In this document: piece after piece, positions 13,498 to 20,654 of the stretch | Layout: each line of letters begins with the position of its first letter | How positions within the stretch are numbered: position 1 is the first letter of the stretch | Source: an uncultured Bacteroidales bacterium | Lineage (GTDB): Bacteria; Bacteroidota; Bacteroidia; Bacteroidales; UBA932 | Assembly (NCBI GenBank): GCA_902491795.1 | Contig: CABUIX010000037.1 | Span: 1 to 23,054 of the forward strand | Direction of reading: 5' to 3' | DNA: 23,054 bases | Made by a program: the position numbers and the translations under genes | The notes under the pieces: model-generated | The model's input: the letters and a program-made list of their open reading frames with translations, nothing else | Databases searched by the model: none | Told to the model about the DNA's origin: nothing

Positions 13498-15198
13498 ATG
13501 TTCAAAGGTCAACCCAAAGGTCTGTTTGCCCTTGCGCTCGCCAACACGGGCGAGCGCTTCGGCTACTACACCATGCTTGCCATCTTCATGCTCTTCCTCC
13601 AGGCCAAGTTCGGCTGGGATCAGGCAGTGGCGAGCCAAGTCTACTCAATTTTCCTTGCTGCCGTCTATTTCATGCCCGTTGTGGGAGGATGGCTCGCCGA
13701 CAGGATAGGATTCGGCAAATGCGTCGTCGCCGGAATTTCCGTGATGTTTCTCGGATATCTGGCACTCGCGATACCGACAGGCAACAATTTCTTCGGAATT
13801 GCGCTGATGATTGGAGCCCTGCTGCTCATTTCAGTGGGTACCGGACTTTTCAAGGGAAACCTCCAGGTACTCGTCGGCAATCTCTACGATGACCCCAAAT
13901 ATTCGTCCAGAAGAGATGCTGCATTCAGCCTCTTCTATATGGCAATCAACATAGGCGCGATGTTCGCCCCGTCAGCCGCGACCGCCATTACGAACAAGTT
14001 CATGTCAAGCGCAGGCCTGGTCTACAAGGCTGACATCCCCGCTCTTGCGCACCAGTACCTGAACGGAAGCATTTCTGCGGCCAACAGCATGAAACTTGCT
14101 GACCTTCAGGCCATGATGCCCTCACCTGAGGTCGCATCCATGCCATCTGCCGACTTCTGTTCGTACTATATCGAAAATCTTTCGTCGTCATACAACATGG
14201 GCTTTGCCGTTGCCTGCGTGTCCCTGATAGTTTCGGTATGCATCTATTTCGCATGCCGCAGCTGGTTCAAGCATGCTGATGTCAACGCAAAGCAGGCTGC
14301 CGCATCGGGTGGCTCTGTAAAGGTTGAGGAACTCACCCCGAAGCAGACCAAGGAGCGCATCGTCGCCCTCTGCCTCGTGTTCGCGGTCGTAATTTTCTTC
14401 TGGATGGCATTCCACCAGAACGGTCAGTCCCTGACGTGGTTCGCGCGTGACTATACCCAGAGCTATGCGGAGGGATGGCCGCGCCTCGGATTCAACATCT
14501 GGATACTCGCCCTGCTTGCGGTTTCCATCTACACCCTGTTCGGAGCGTTCCAGTCAGAGAAGCCGATGGGCAAGCTCGGAAACGGAGTGGTTACGCTTCT
14601 TCTCTGGGGCGGTGCGTACGCTATCTACGACGGAATGCCGGCAAGGCTTGAGATCCAGCCTCAGCTCTTCCAGCAGTTCAATCCTTTCTATGTGGTCTTC
14701 CTGACCCCGATTTCTTTGGCACTTTTCAGCTGGCTGGCTTCAAAGAAGACCCCTAAGCATCCCGGCGGGCTTGAGCCGTCGGCGCCCAAGAAGATAGGCA
14801 TCGGAATGTTCATTGCGGCTCTCGGCTATCTGATCATGATATTCGGCTCCATGGGCCAGGCCTCACCGGCTGAACTCCAGGGAACAGTTTCTCCTGATCC
14901 TGTGGTTCCCATGTATCTGATGAGCACCTACCTCGTGCTTACCTTTGCCGAGCTGCTGCTGAGCCCCATGGGAATTTCATTCGTGTCCAAGGTCGCTCCT
15001 CCCAAATACAAGGGTCTTATGATGGGCCTTTGGTTTGCTGCGACGGCTGTCGGCAACTACCTGAGTTCCATTCCCGGACTTCTTTGGATGAATGTACCGC
15101 TCTGGGCCAACTGGGCCATCCTCATGGCACTTTGCGTGATTGCGGGCGGAATAATGTTTGCCATGCTCAAGAAGATTGAGGCGGCAACCGCATCCTAG
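13498..15198 (+). CDS. POT family proton-dependent oligopeptide transporter
   Basis: A 566-residue inner-membrane symporter of the POT/PTR family that imports di- and tripeptides with protons. The N-terminus carries the proton-coupling motif NTGERFGYYTMLAIF (ExxERFxYY type). The family signatures are GLFKGNLQVLVGNLYDD near residue 117 and RDAAFSLFYMAINIGAMFAP near 137. Many hydrophobic segments are visible, with a soluble stretch of about 50 residues after TM6 (MPSPEVASMPSADF), as in Bacteroidetes members. The C-terminal half has FAELLLSPMGISFVSKVAP and GLWFAATAVGNYLSSIPGL. Start ATG follows an AT-rich leader. A small ORF and psd follow on the same strand. Confidence 0.94.
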   Translation: MFKGQPKGLFALALANTGERFGYYTMLAIFMLFLQAKFGWDQAVASQVYSIFLAAVYFMPVVGGWLADRIGFGKCVVAGISVMFLGYLALAIPTGNNFFGIALMIGALLLISVGTGLFKGNLQVLVGNLYDDPKYSSRRDAAFSLFYMAINIGAMFAPSAATAITNKFMSSAGLVYKADIPALAHQYLNGSISAANSMKLADLQAMMPSPEVASMPSADFCSYYIENLSSSYNMGFAVACVSLIVSVCIYFACRSWFKHADVNAKQAAASGGSVKVEELTPKQTKERIVALCLVFAVVIFFWMAFHQNGQSLTWFARDYTQSYAEGWPRLGFNIWILALLAVSIYTLFGAFQSEKPMGKLGNGVVTLLLWGGAYAIYDGMPARLEIQPQLFQQFNPFYVVFLTPISLALFSWLASKKTPKHPGGLEPSAPKKIGIGMFIAALGYLIMIFGSMGQASPAELQGTVSPDPVVPMYLMSTYLVLTFAELLLSPMGISFVSKVAPPKYKGLMMGLWFAATAVGNYLSSIPGLLWMNVPLWANWAILMALCVIAGGIMFAMLKKIEAATAS

Positions 15199-15213
15199 CC
15201 TTTCATTGCTGCC

Positions 15214-15327
15214 ATGAGATTCGCTCCTGCTGCAAGAGGAATCAGAAAGTCAACCAAACGCTGGCTTGGGTCGCTGGTGCTCGTCATGGCACTGGCGGCC
15301 CTTGCTGGCTGGGTTGCCAACATGTGA
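15214..15327 (+). CDS. Possible 37-residue single-pass membrane peptide
   Basis: A small ORF not recognised as any family. It lies 15 bp after the POT stop codon and 30 bp before psd, on the same strand. The peptide begins MRFAPAARGIRKSTKRW, with seven Arg or Lys residues, followed by one hydrophobic segment (LGSLVLVMALAALAGWV) and NM at the end: a positive-inside single transmembrane layout. Codon use is similar to its neighbours. It may be a real small membrane protein or chance coding; there is no homology evidence. Confidence 0.38.
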   Translation: MRFAPAARGIRKSTKRWLGSLVLVMALAALAGWVANM

Positions 15328-15357
15328 GCCATGCCTTACGGGCAATAATCTGATACT

Positions 15358-16041
15358 ATGAGAATTGACAGGAATTCATACGGAATCATTGCAGGCTTCT
15401 ATATCGGAGGAGTTGCGCTGATTTTCGTGCTGCTGCGCTTTGTCGGCATTCACTGGCTGAGCTGGTCGCTTTCGGCCGGGGTGATTTGGGTCTGCGTGTG
15501 GCAGACATGCTTCTTCCGTGTTCCGAAGAGAAAACGGTGCGGTTCTGCACGGAAGGTGAGTTCAGTGTGCGACGGTAAAGTCGTCATCGCTGAGCGTGCC
15601 TATGAAAGCGAATACCTGAAGCGAGAGTGTTTCCAGATATCGGTCTACATGAATTTCTTCGACGTTCATGCCAATTTCTGGCCTGTCGACGGGAAGGTCA
15701 GTTTCTACAGGTATTTTCCCGGCGAACATTTCCTTGCGTTCAAGCCCAAGGCTTCGCTGGAGAATGAGCACACCTGTGTCTGCATCACCACCGAAGACGG
15801 CCAGGAACTGCTGTTCAAGCAGATTGCAGGCGGTTTTGCAAGGCGTATCGTGAACTATGCCGGCACCGTCAAGACCGCAAGGGCAGGGGAGCAGTGCGGA
15901 ATCATCAAGTTCGGCTCGCGCATCGACATTTTCCTTCCGCTGGATGCGAAGGTGCTGGTGAAGACAGGTGACCTGGTGAGGGCCTGCGAGACTGTGATGG
16001 CTGAACTTCCTGCCGTCTCCCGTTCAGTGCTCAAGTACTGA
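15358..16041 (+). CDS. psd: Phosphatidylserine decarboxylase (type II, pyruvoyl)
   Basis: Makes phosphatidylethanolamine, the main Bacteroidetes phospholipid, from phosphatidylserine at the inner membrane. The 227-residue precursor starts with two hydrophobic segments (about 8-28 and 33-52). Catalytic residues are placed as in the family: Asp72 in VCDGKVV, His104 in DVHANFWPVDGKV, and the self-cleavage site KFGSRIDIF with Ser187, which would become the pyruvoyl group. Length is that of the short type II enzymes. The partner gene pssA, frequently adjacent, is not here. Its last 18 bp overlap tail to tail with the HAD gene on the other strand. Confidence 0.93.
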   Translation: MRIDRNSYGIIAGFYIGGVALIFVLLRFVGIHWLSWSLSAGVIWVCVWQTCFFRVPKRKRCGSARKVSSVCDGKVVIAERAYESEYLKRECFQISVYMNFFDVHANFWPVDGKVSFYRYFPGEHFLAFKPKASLENEHTCVCITTEDGQELLFKQIAGGFARRIVNYAGTVKTARAGEQCGIIKFGSRIDIFLPLDAKVLVKTGDLVRACETVMAELPAVSRSVLKY

Positions 16042-16626
16042 TTTCAGCTGTGCTTTCAGATCCTCAGGAGACTTGAAGATTATTCCGCGTATTCCGAGCG
16101 CCTCGCCGGCGGCCACATTGACGGGGTTGTCGTCGATGAAAAGGCATTCTTCAGGATTCAGCCCGTACCGTCCCAGAAGAATCCTGTAGATCCTGGGGTC
16201 CGGCTTGTTGATTTTTTCTTCTCCGGAGACTACTATGCCGTCAAGCAGTCCGAATATCGGATACTCGTTGCGTATCAGGCTGAATGTCTCCGCCGACCAG
16301 TTCGTGAGTCCGTACAGGCCGTATCCGCGCTTCTTGAGGTCTTCAACCATCGCGCGCATCCCCGGAATCTCACCGTTCATCATCTTGATCCACTGCCCGT
16401 AGTACATGCGTATTTCCTTTTCCCATTCCGGGTAAAGGGCAATTCGTTCGGCCGTGGCGTCGGCGGTGCTCCTGCCTGCATCGACTGTGGTGTTCCAGCT
16501 GTACGGGCATATTTCAGTAAGGAAGTGCTCCATCTTTGCCCGGTCTTTGAAGTAGGGGCCATAAAGATGCTCCGGACTCCAGTCGACGAGCACCGAGCCG
16601 AAGTCAAATATTATGTTACGTATCAT
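16024..16626 (-). CDS. HAD superfamily hydrolase, YihX-like
   Basis: A 200-residue subfamily IA HAD phosphatase. Motif I is FDFGSVLVDW with nucleophile Asp8; the usual second Asp of DxD is Gly, as in E. coli YihX (FDLGNVIVD), so the substitution is known for this branch. Motif II is LTNWSAE, motif III the Lys in KINKPDPRIY, and motif IV FIDDNPVNV. A helical cap lies at about 15-90. YihX dephosphorylates alpha-D-glucose 1-phosphate; the substrate here is not known. The start codon overlaps the stop of the plug lipoprotein gene (ATGA), so the two are translationally coupled. Confidence 0.9.
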   Translation of the reverse strand: MIRNIIFDFGSVLVDWSPEHLYGPYFKDRAKMEHFLTEICPYSWNTTVDAGRSTADATAERIALYPEWEKEIRMYYGQWIKMMNGEIPGMRAMVEDLKKRGYGLYGLTNWSAETFSLIRNEYPIFGLLDGIVVSGEEKINKPDPRIYRILLGRYGLNPEECLFIDDNPVNVAAGEALGIRGIIFKSPEDLKAQLKSVLEH

Positions 16627-17084
16627 CGGTCATTCGAGGATCTCGTGGTTATTACGAGTACGCCGTTGGCACCTCTCGCTCCGTACAGTGCGGTCGTGGA
16701 AGCGTCCTTGAGCACGGTGATTGACTTGACCATGTCAGGACTCAGGAAACCTATGTCGTTGACTTCCATGCCGTCCACGATGAAAAGCGGATCGTTGCTG
16801 CCGAGTATTGATCTTTCTCCACGTATGCGTATGGTGGTCCCGTTGACTGATACTCCGGCCACTCGTCCCTTGATGTAATCATAGATGTTCGTATATCCGC
16901 TGCCCTGAGGAACAGTCAGTGTGCTGGTCGCCGATGCCGACGTGGACTTGCGCACCTTTCCGTATCCTGTGTCAAAATATTCTTCTTCTTCGTTTCCCCG
17001 GGCTGCTTCATCCGAAGCCCTTTTCAGGGTCCCGCATCCTGACGCCAGCAGGGCAAGCGACAGAATAAGCACGAATTTTCTCAT
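16623..17084 (-). CDS. Lipoprotein with a lone TonB-receptor plug domain
   Basis: The 153-residue protein has a signal peptide ending in the lipobox LASGC (Cys17), so it should be a lipid-anchored envelope protein. After a charged linker and a Ser/Thr-rich segment it has YTNIYDYIKGRVAGVSVNGTT, RIRGERS, DPLFIVDGMEVNDI, SITVLKDASTTALYGARGANGVLVITTR: the plug domain that normally closes SusC-type outer-membrane barrels. There is no barrel and the gene ends right after the plug. Stand-alone plug lipoproteins occur in Bacteroidetes but their role is not established. The gene is coupled to the HAD gene by ATGA and shares a 59-bp divergent promoter region with tRNA-Cys. Confidence 0.88.
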   Translation of the reverse strand: MRKFVLILSLALLASGCGTLKRASDEAARGNEEEEYFDTGYGKVRKSTSASATSTLTVPQGSGYTNIYDYIKGRVAGVSVNGTTIRIRGERSILGSNDPLFIVDGMEVNDIGFLSPDMVKSITVLKDASTTALYGARGANGVLVITTRSSNDR

Positions 17085-17097
17085 AATCGATAGCTTT

Positions 17098-17128
17098 TTT
17101 CAAAAATAAGAAAATTTTTCTATATTTG
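17098..17128 (+). promoter_or_regulatory. Promoter of tRNA-Cys
   Basis: TTTC (17098-17101, one mismatch to TTTG) and a perfect TATATTTG (17121-17128) are 19 bp apart, ending 15 bp before the tRNA. TATATTTGCAGTCC is identical over 14 nt to the rplS promoter. Confidence 0.72.
17101..17108 (-). promoter_or_regulatory. -7 box of the plug lipoprotein promoter
   Basis: On the minus strand this reads TATTTTTG, a match to TAnnTTTG, about 16 bp before the ATG at 17084. No clear -33 TTTG is present at the usual distance. It overlaps the -33 of the tRNA-Cys promoter by one base, so the two promoters may compete. Confidence 0.45.
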
Positions 17129-17143
17129 CAGTCCTGAATTGAT

Positions 17144-17214
17144 GGTGCGTTGGCCGAGTGGTCAGGCACAGGTCTGCAAAACCTGTTACAGTGGTTCGAT
17201 TCCGCTACGCACCT
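17144..17214 (+). tRNA. tRNA-Cys (anticodon GCA)
   Basis: Acceptor GGTGCGT pairs with ACGCACC. The anticodon stem-loop AGGT-CTGCAAA-ACCT gives anticodon GCA, and the T arm has GTGGTTCGATTCCGC. The discriminator is T (17214), as is usual for tRNA-Cys. CCA is not encoded, unlike the tRNA-Arg in this window. A terminator follows directly. Confidence 0.95.
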
Positions 17215-17221
17215 CCGAGGG

Positions 17222-17259
17222 AGGGGGACTCTATAATGGAGTCCTCCTTTTTTCTTTTT
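17222..17259 (+). terminator. Intrinsic terminator after tRNA-Cys
   Basis: Stem GGACTC / GAGTCC, extended through a G-T pair by further G-C pairs, with loop TATAATG near 17232-17238, is followed by six T, C and five T. It lies 7 bp past the tRNA. Confidence 0.85.
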
Positions 17260-17309
17260 CGGGAGGCCCAATTGTTTTTGAGGGGCTATGTCCGTATTAC
17301 GGGAAGAGT

Positions 17310-17460
17310 TCCTGCAATTCACCTGTCGCAGTGATGTGCCCTGGAGAGGCCTGGCAGAGGGGTGAGTGCGACAGGTCTCCCGGAAATTGCGCGACCTGTC
17401 GCAGCAGTATGCCCTGCAGGGCTCTAGGCGGCCGGTCGGTGCGACAGGTGAATTGCAGGA
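17310..17460. repeat. Palindromic element, copy 3 (CCTGTCGCA box subtype)
   Basis: A 151-bp element with perfect 21-bp terminal inverted repeats (17310-17330 and 17440-17460) that start with TCCTGCAATTC. Boxes ACCTGTCGCA / TGCGACAGGT lie at 17321-17330, 17367-17376, 17394-17403 and 17440-17449, in alternating orientation and at the same offsets as copy 2. The left inner loop matches copy 2 at about 27 of 36 positions in direct orientation; the right inner loop matches at about 30 of 36 only when reverse complemented. The element overlaps the 3' end of the RND permease gene, giving it its last 11 or so codons and stop. It lies 50 bp past the tRNA-Cys terminator. Confidence 0.88.
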
Positions 17461-20400
17461 GCGTGGCATTTCCTCTTCCTGCATGCGAAGGCCGGCAGGT
17501 AGAAGACAAGCGCGAGGACGGAGAACACCAGACCGCTGATGGTCCCGACCGCGAAGCAGAACCAGAACACCTCCGTGGGGCCGTCGAAGAGGAACGGCAC
17601 AAGTCCCAGGATTGTCGAGAGGATGGTCAGGGATATGGGCCAGATTTTCCTGTTGAAGGCCCTGATATAGCATTTTGTTTCAGTTTCGGCTATCTTGCTG
17701 CCCGGCAGTCCCGGTCTGCAGGAGGATAAGGCAGCTTCAGGAATTCTCCCTTCATGCTCAGCTGGCAGTCCCGGCCGCCGTCTTGCCGCCAGCCCCTGTC
17801 TCCAGGCTGACAGCAGGTATATCCCAGCATTCACGGTGATTCCGCTGAGCATCACGAAAGCCGCGAATCCACCCTGGTCGAACACGAAGTCCGTGAGTCC
17901 GAAGGTCAGGAAAAGCCCGATGAACGAAACCGGTATCAGGAAGATGATCGCAAGCGGATAGCGGAGCGAGTTGAAGTGTATGGCAATCAGGACGAATATC
18001 CCCGCTATGACCAGCAGGATGAGCCCGGTATAGCTGTCTTCGTTTTCGTAGAACCATCCCCGGCCGATTTCCTCGGCCCTGTAGCCTATGGGAAGCACTT
18101 CGCTGTTCATCCTGTTGACCTGCTGCTCGATGAACCTGCGCGCAGGCTCGGTCATGCCTATATAGTCGAACCGCACCGCCAGGTAGTATGACTGGTTCTC
18201 CTTCCGTATCGGGAGTCCGGTAAGGGCCTTGGTGATGCTGCCTATTTCCGACAGCTTGATCTTGCCGTCCCCGACGTCAATGCTGAAGTTCTCGGTGTGC
18301 CAGAGGTCGAATGCGTCGCTGTCGGAAGACTTCAGCCGCACCGGGACATGCTCGCCCCGGTAGGGGAGGCTCCCGATGTCGGAATTGTAGAGCGGGGAGC
18401 TCAGCACCGAGTAGTATGCATACGGGTTGATGCCGTAGGCCGTGAGAGCCTCTCTGTCATAGCTCAGGTTGAATTCCGTGGTGGGCCTGTCGCCGTAGTC
18501 CGAGCCCCATATCTCCACGCCCTGGATTCTCCGGTTCTCCGATATCCGGTCAGCGAGCTGCTCGGCGTATTCCAGGAGCGTGTCGTAGTTGTATCCGGTC
18601 AGCGAAATTCCGTACATGCGGTAGGTGGAGACCACATTGTTGTTGAAACCGTTCTGGTCCAGGCCGTATACCCTCCAGTTCGCCCCGCCGAAATTGCCCG
18701 CCATGAAGATGACATCGCTCTTGATCTGCATGGGCACGGCAGTGTTCTCGTATTCCGGCTTGAACAGAACCTCGATGGTGCCGTTGCTGTAGGACCCGAT
18801 GGAAGTCTCGAAGACCTCGATCTCGTCGAACCTTGCCAGATAGTTCTCCATGCTCTTCATCACCTCGTTGAGCTGCTGCACGCTGCACCCTTCCGGCATT
18901 CCGGCGCTTATGGTAAGGCTCGGCCGCGCCGGCTCCCTGTAGAAGTCCGAGCGCGAAAGCGCCTCGTGGAACAGCCCGAAAGATGAAGCTGCCCACTTCC
19001 ACGACGACACCTCTTCCATGGCATTCCGGAAAGCGCTTTCGCGGCTCTCGTCCGGATTCCGTCCGCTGTCGGGCTTCAGGAGGAACACAGGAATGCCGAA
19101 GGCTGCCACGAAAAGCAGTATGAGCACCCAGCGGTGACATGTTGCCCAACGGATGTAGTTCTCATAGCGCCGGTTCCACCGCACTACCCTTCGCAATCTG
19201 CGGGAATGCGCGGCCGGTTCCTGATTGTAGCGTACCGGCAGATAATGCAGCAGTGCGGGCACGAATAGCCTCGACACCAGCAGCGAGACGGCGAGGTTGA
19301 CCGCAATCACCAGCGCGAAATCGGCAAGGTTGGTCCTTTCCGTCTCGGGGAGCAGGAATATCGCCAGCAGGGCCACCACCGTGGTCGCCACTGCGCTGAT
19401 GAGCGACGGGAAGACTGAAGTGTTCCTCCAGCGCGAATAGTGGTCAATCATCATGATGCTGTTGTCTATGATGATGCCCAGCGAGACGGTGATTCCGGCG
19501 AGGGTATAGATATGGATGCTCAGTCCGATGAGGAAGTACACTGCAACCGACATCAGCAGGTTGACCGCCAGCGTGATGGCAATCACCAGCATGTATCTCC
19601 ACGAACGGTTGAGCAGGAACACGAATGCGAGCAGGATGGCCAGGCACAGCAGCGTGCGGAAATATATCTTGTCGAGCTCGTCGGAAATGTATTCGGAATA
19701 GTCGTAGCCCAGCGAGACGCTTATTTCCTCCGGCATTGCCGCCTCGAGTTCGGCCATCCTTTCCTTGAGGCCGCCGACAGCCGCGAGGAGGTTTGCATCG
19801 GAGGAGACCTCGGCCCTGAGGCTCAGGGTGTTGAGCCCGTTGATGCGGTAGTAGGAGCCGGGCAGGGCCTCCTGGTAGCGCATGGAGGCCAACTCTCCGA
19901 GCCGTATTATCCTGCCTTCCTTGACTGCAACCGGGATGTCGGCCGGGTCTTCGGAACTGCGGCTCCTGAGCTGGACGCTGAACACGTTGCCGCCGGAGCG
20001 GACCGTGCCTATGACTTCCGAACCGTAATGTCCGGCGATCGCTGACCTGATGTCGGCCGCGGATATCCCTGCCGAGGCGGCCTTGTCCGCATCGAAGGTG
20101 ATGACCAGCTCATAGCGGGTGTCGCCGCTGAAACTGACTGAATTCACCCCTTCCACCGTCGAGAGGGGATAAAGTGCATATTCCTCGACCCACCGGGCTA
20201 TCTGCTGGGGAGGCAGGCTGCTCTTTATGTTCCATGAGATTGCCGTCCTGCTGCGCCCGCCGCTGGTGTTGAGCGAGATCGAGGGATAGCTGCAGCCTTC
20301 GGGCAGCGAACTGTATATGTTCCTTATCTTGGAGGCCACCTCGAAGCGCACCGCCTCTATGTCGTCACGCCGTCCCACCGTGACGGTCACCCTTCCCGAG

Positions 20401-20654
20401 CCGTTGGAGGACAGGGAACTCACCGACGAACATTCCTTGATGGTTGACAGCACGCCCTCGATCTTCGAGGTCACCTCGGCCTCCACCGTCCTGGCGGAAG
20501 CGCCGGAATAGTTGTACCTCACGGTGATCGAGCGCGACTGGCCCGAGGGAGTGTACTGCACCTTGAGCATGGAGAAGCAGCCGAGGCCGGCCACTGCGGC
20601 GACAGCCATCAGCAGCACCACGGAAAATGCCGATATGCCCTTCTTTGCCTGCAT
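17424..20654 (-). CDS. RND efflux permease (second of tandem pair)
   Basis: A 1076-residue inner-membrane pump of the RND (AcrB/MdtBC) superfamily, driven by protons and exporting drugs or other small molecules with an adaptor and outer-membrane channel. TM1 is near residues 8-30, then the first periplasmic porter half, a TM2-6 block (FRTLLCLAILLAFVFLLNRS onward) with the proton-relay Asp in LGIIIDNSIMMIDHY, the second porter half, and TM8-12 (TGLILLVIAGIFVLIAIHF onward). The loop after TM10 carries an extra Pro/Gly-rich stretch of about 35 residues. The start shares one base with the upstream gene's stop (TGATG). The C-terminal residues PAIHLSHRPAA and the stop lie within palindromic element copy 3. 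Confidence 0.92.
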   Translation of the reverse strand: MQAKKGISAFSVVLLMAVAAVAGLGCFSMLKVQYTPSGQSRSITVRYNYSGASARTVEAEVTSKIEGVLSTIKECSSVSSLSSNGSGRVTVTVGRRDDIEAVRFEVASKIRNIYSSLPEGCSYPSISLNTSGGRSRTAISWNIKSSLPPQQIARWVEEYALYPLSTVEGVNSVSFSGDTRYELVITFDADKAASAGISAADIRSAIAGHYGSEVIGTVRSGGNVFSVQLRSRSSEDPADIPVAVKEGRIIRLGELASMRYQEALPGSYYRINGLNTLSLRAEVSSDANLLAAVGGLKERMAELEAAMPEEISVSLGYDYSEYISDELDKIYFRTLLCLAILLAFVFLLNRSWRYMLVIAITLAVNLLMSVAVYFLIGLSIHIYTLAGITVSLGIIIDNSIMMIDHYSRWRNTSVFPSLISAVATTVVALLAIFLLPETERTNLADFALVIAVNLAVSLLVSRLFVPALLHYLPVRYNQEPAAHSRRLRRVVRWNRRYENYIRWATCHRWVLILLFVAAFGIPVFLLKPDSGRNPDESRESAFRNAMEEVSSWKWAASSFGLFHEALSRSDFYREPARPSLTISAGMPEGCSVQQLNEVMKSMENYLARFDEIEVFETSIGSYSNGTIEVLFKPEYENTAVPMQIKSDVIFMAGNFGGANWRVYGLDQNGFNNNVVSTYRMYGISLTGYNYDTLLEYAEQLADRISENRRIQGVEIWGSDYGDRPTTEFNLSYDREALTAYGINPYAYYSVLSSPLYNSDIGSLPYRGEHVPVRLKSSDSDAFDLWHTENFSIDVGDGKIKLSEIGSITKALTGLPIRKENQSYYLAVRFDYIGMTEPARRFIEQQVNRMNSEVLPIGYRAEEIGRGWFYENEDSYTGLILLVIAGIFVLIAIHFNSLRYPLAIIFLIPVSFIGLFLTFGLTDFVFDQGGFAAFVMLSGITVNAGIYLLSAWRQGLAARRRPGLPAEHEGRIPEAALSSCRPGLPGSKIAETETKCYIRAFNRKIWPISLTILSTILGLVPFLFDGPTEVFWFCFAVGTISGLVFSVLALVFYLPAFACRKRKCHAPAIHLSHRPAA

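Noticed and set aside
17008..17729. Open frames on both strands across tRNA-Cys and element copy 3
   Set aside because: They include the tRNA, its terminator and repeat boxes in frame and show no protein family; such frames are a by-product of the repeat.
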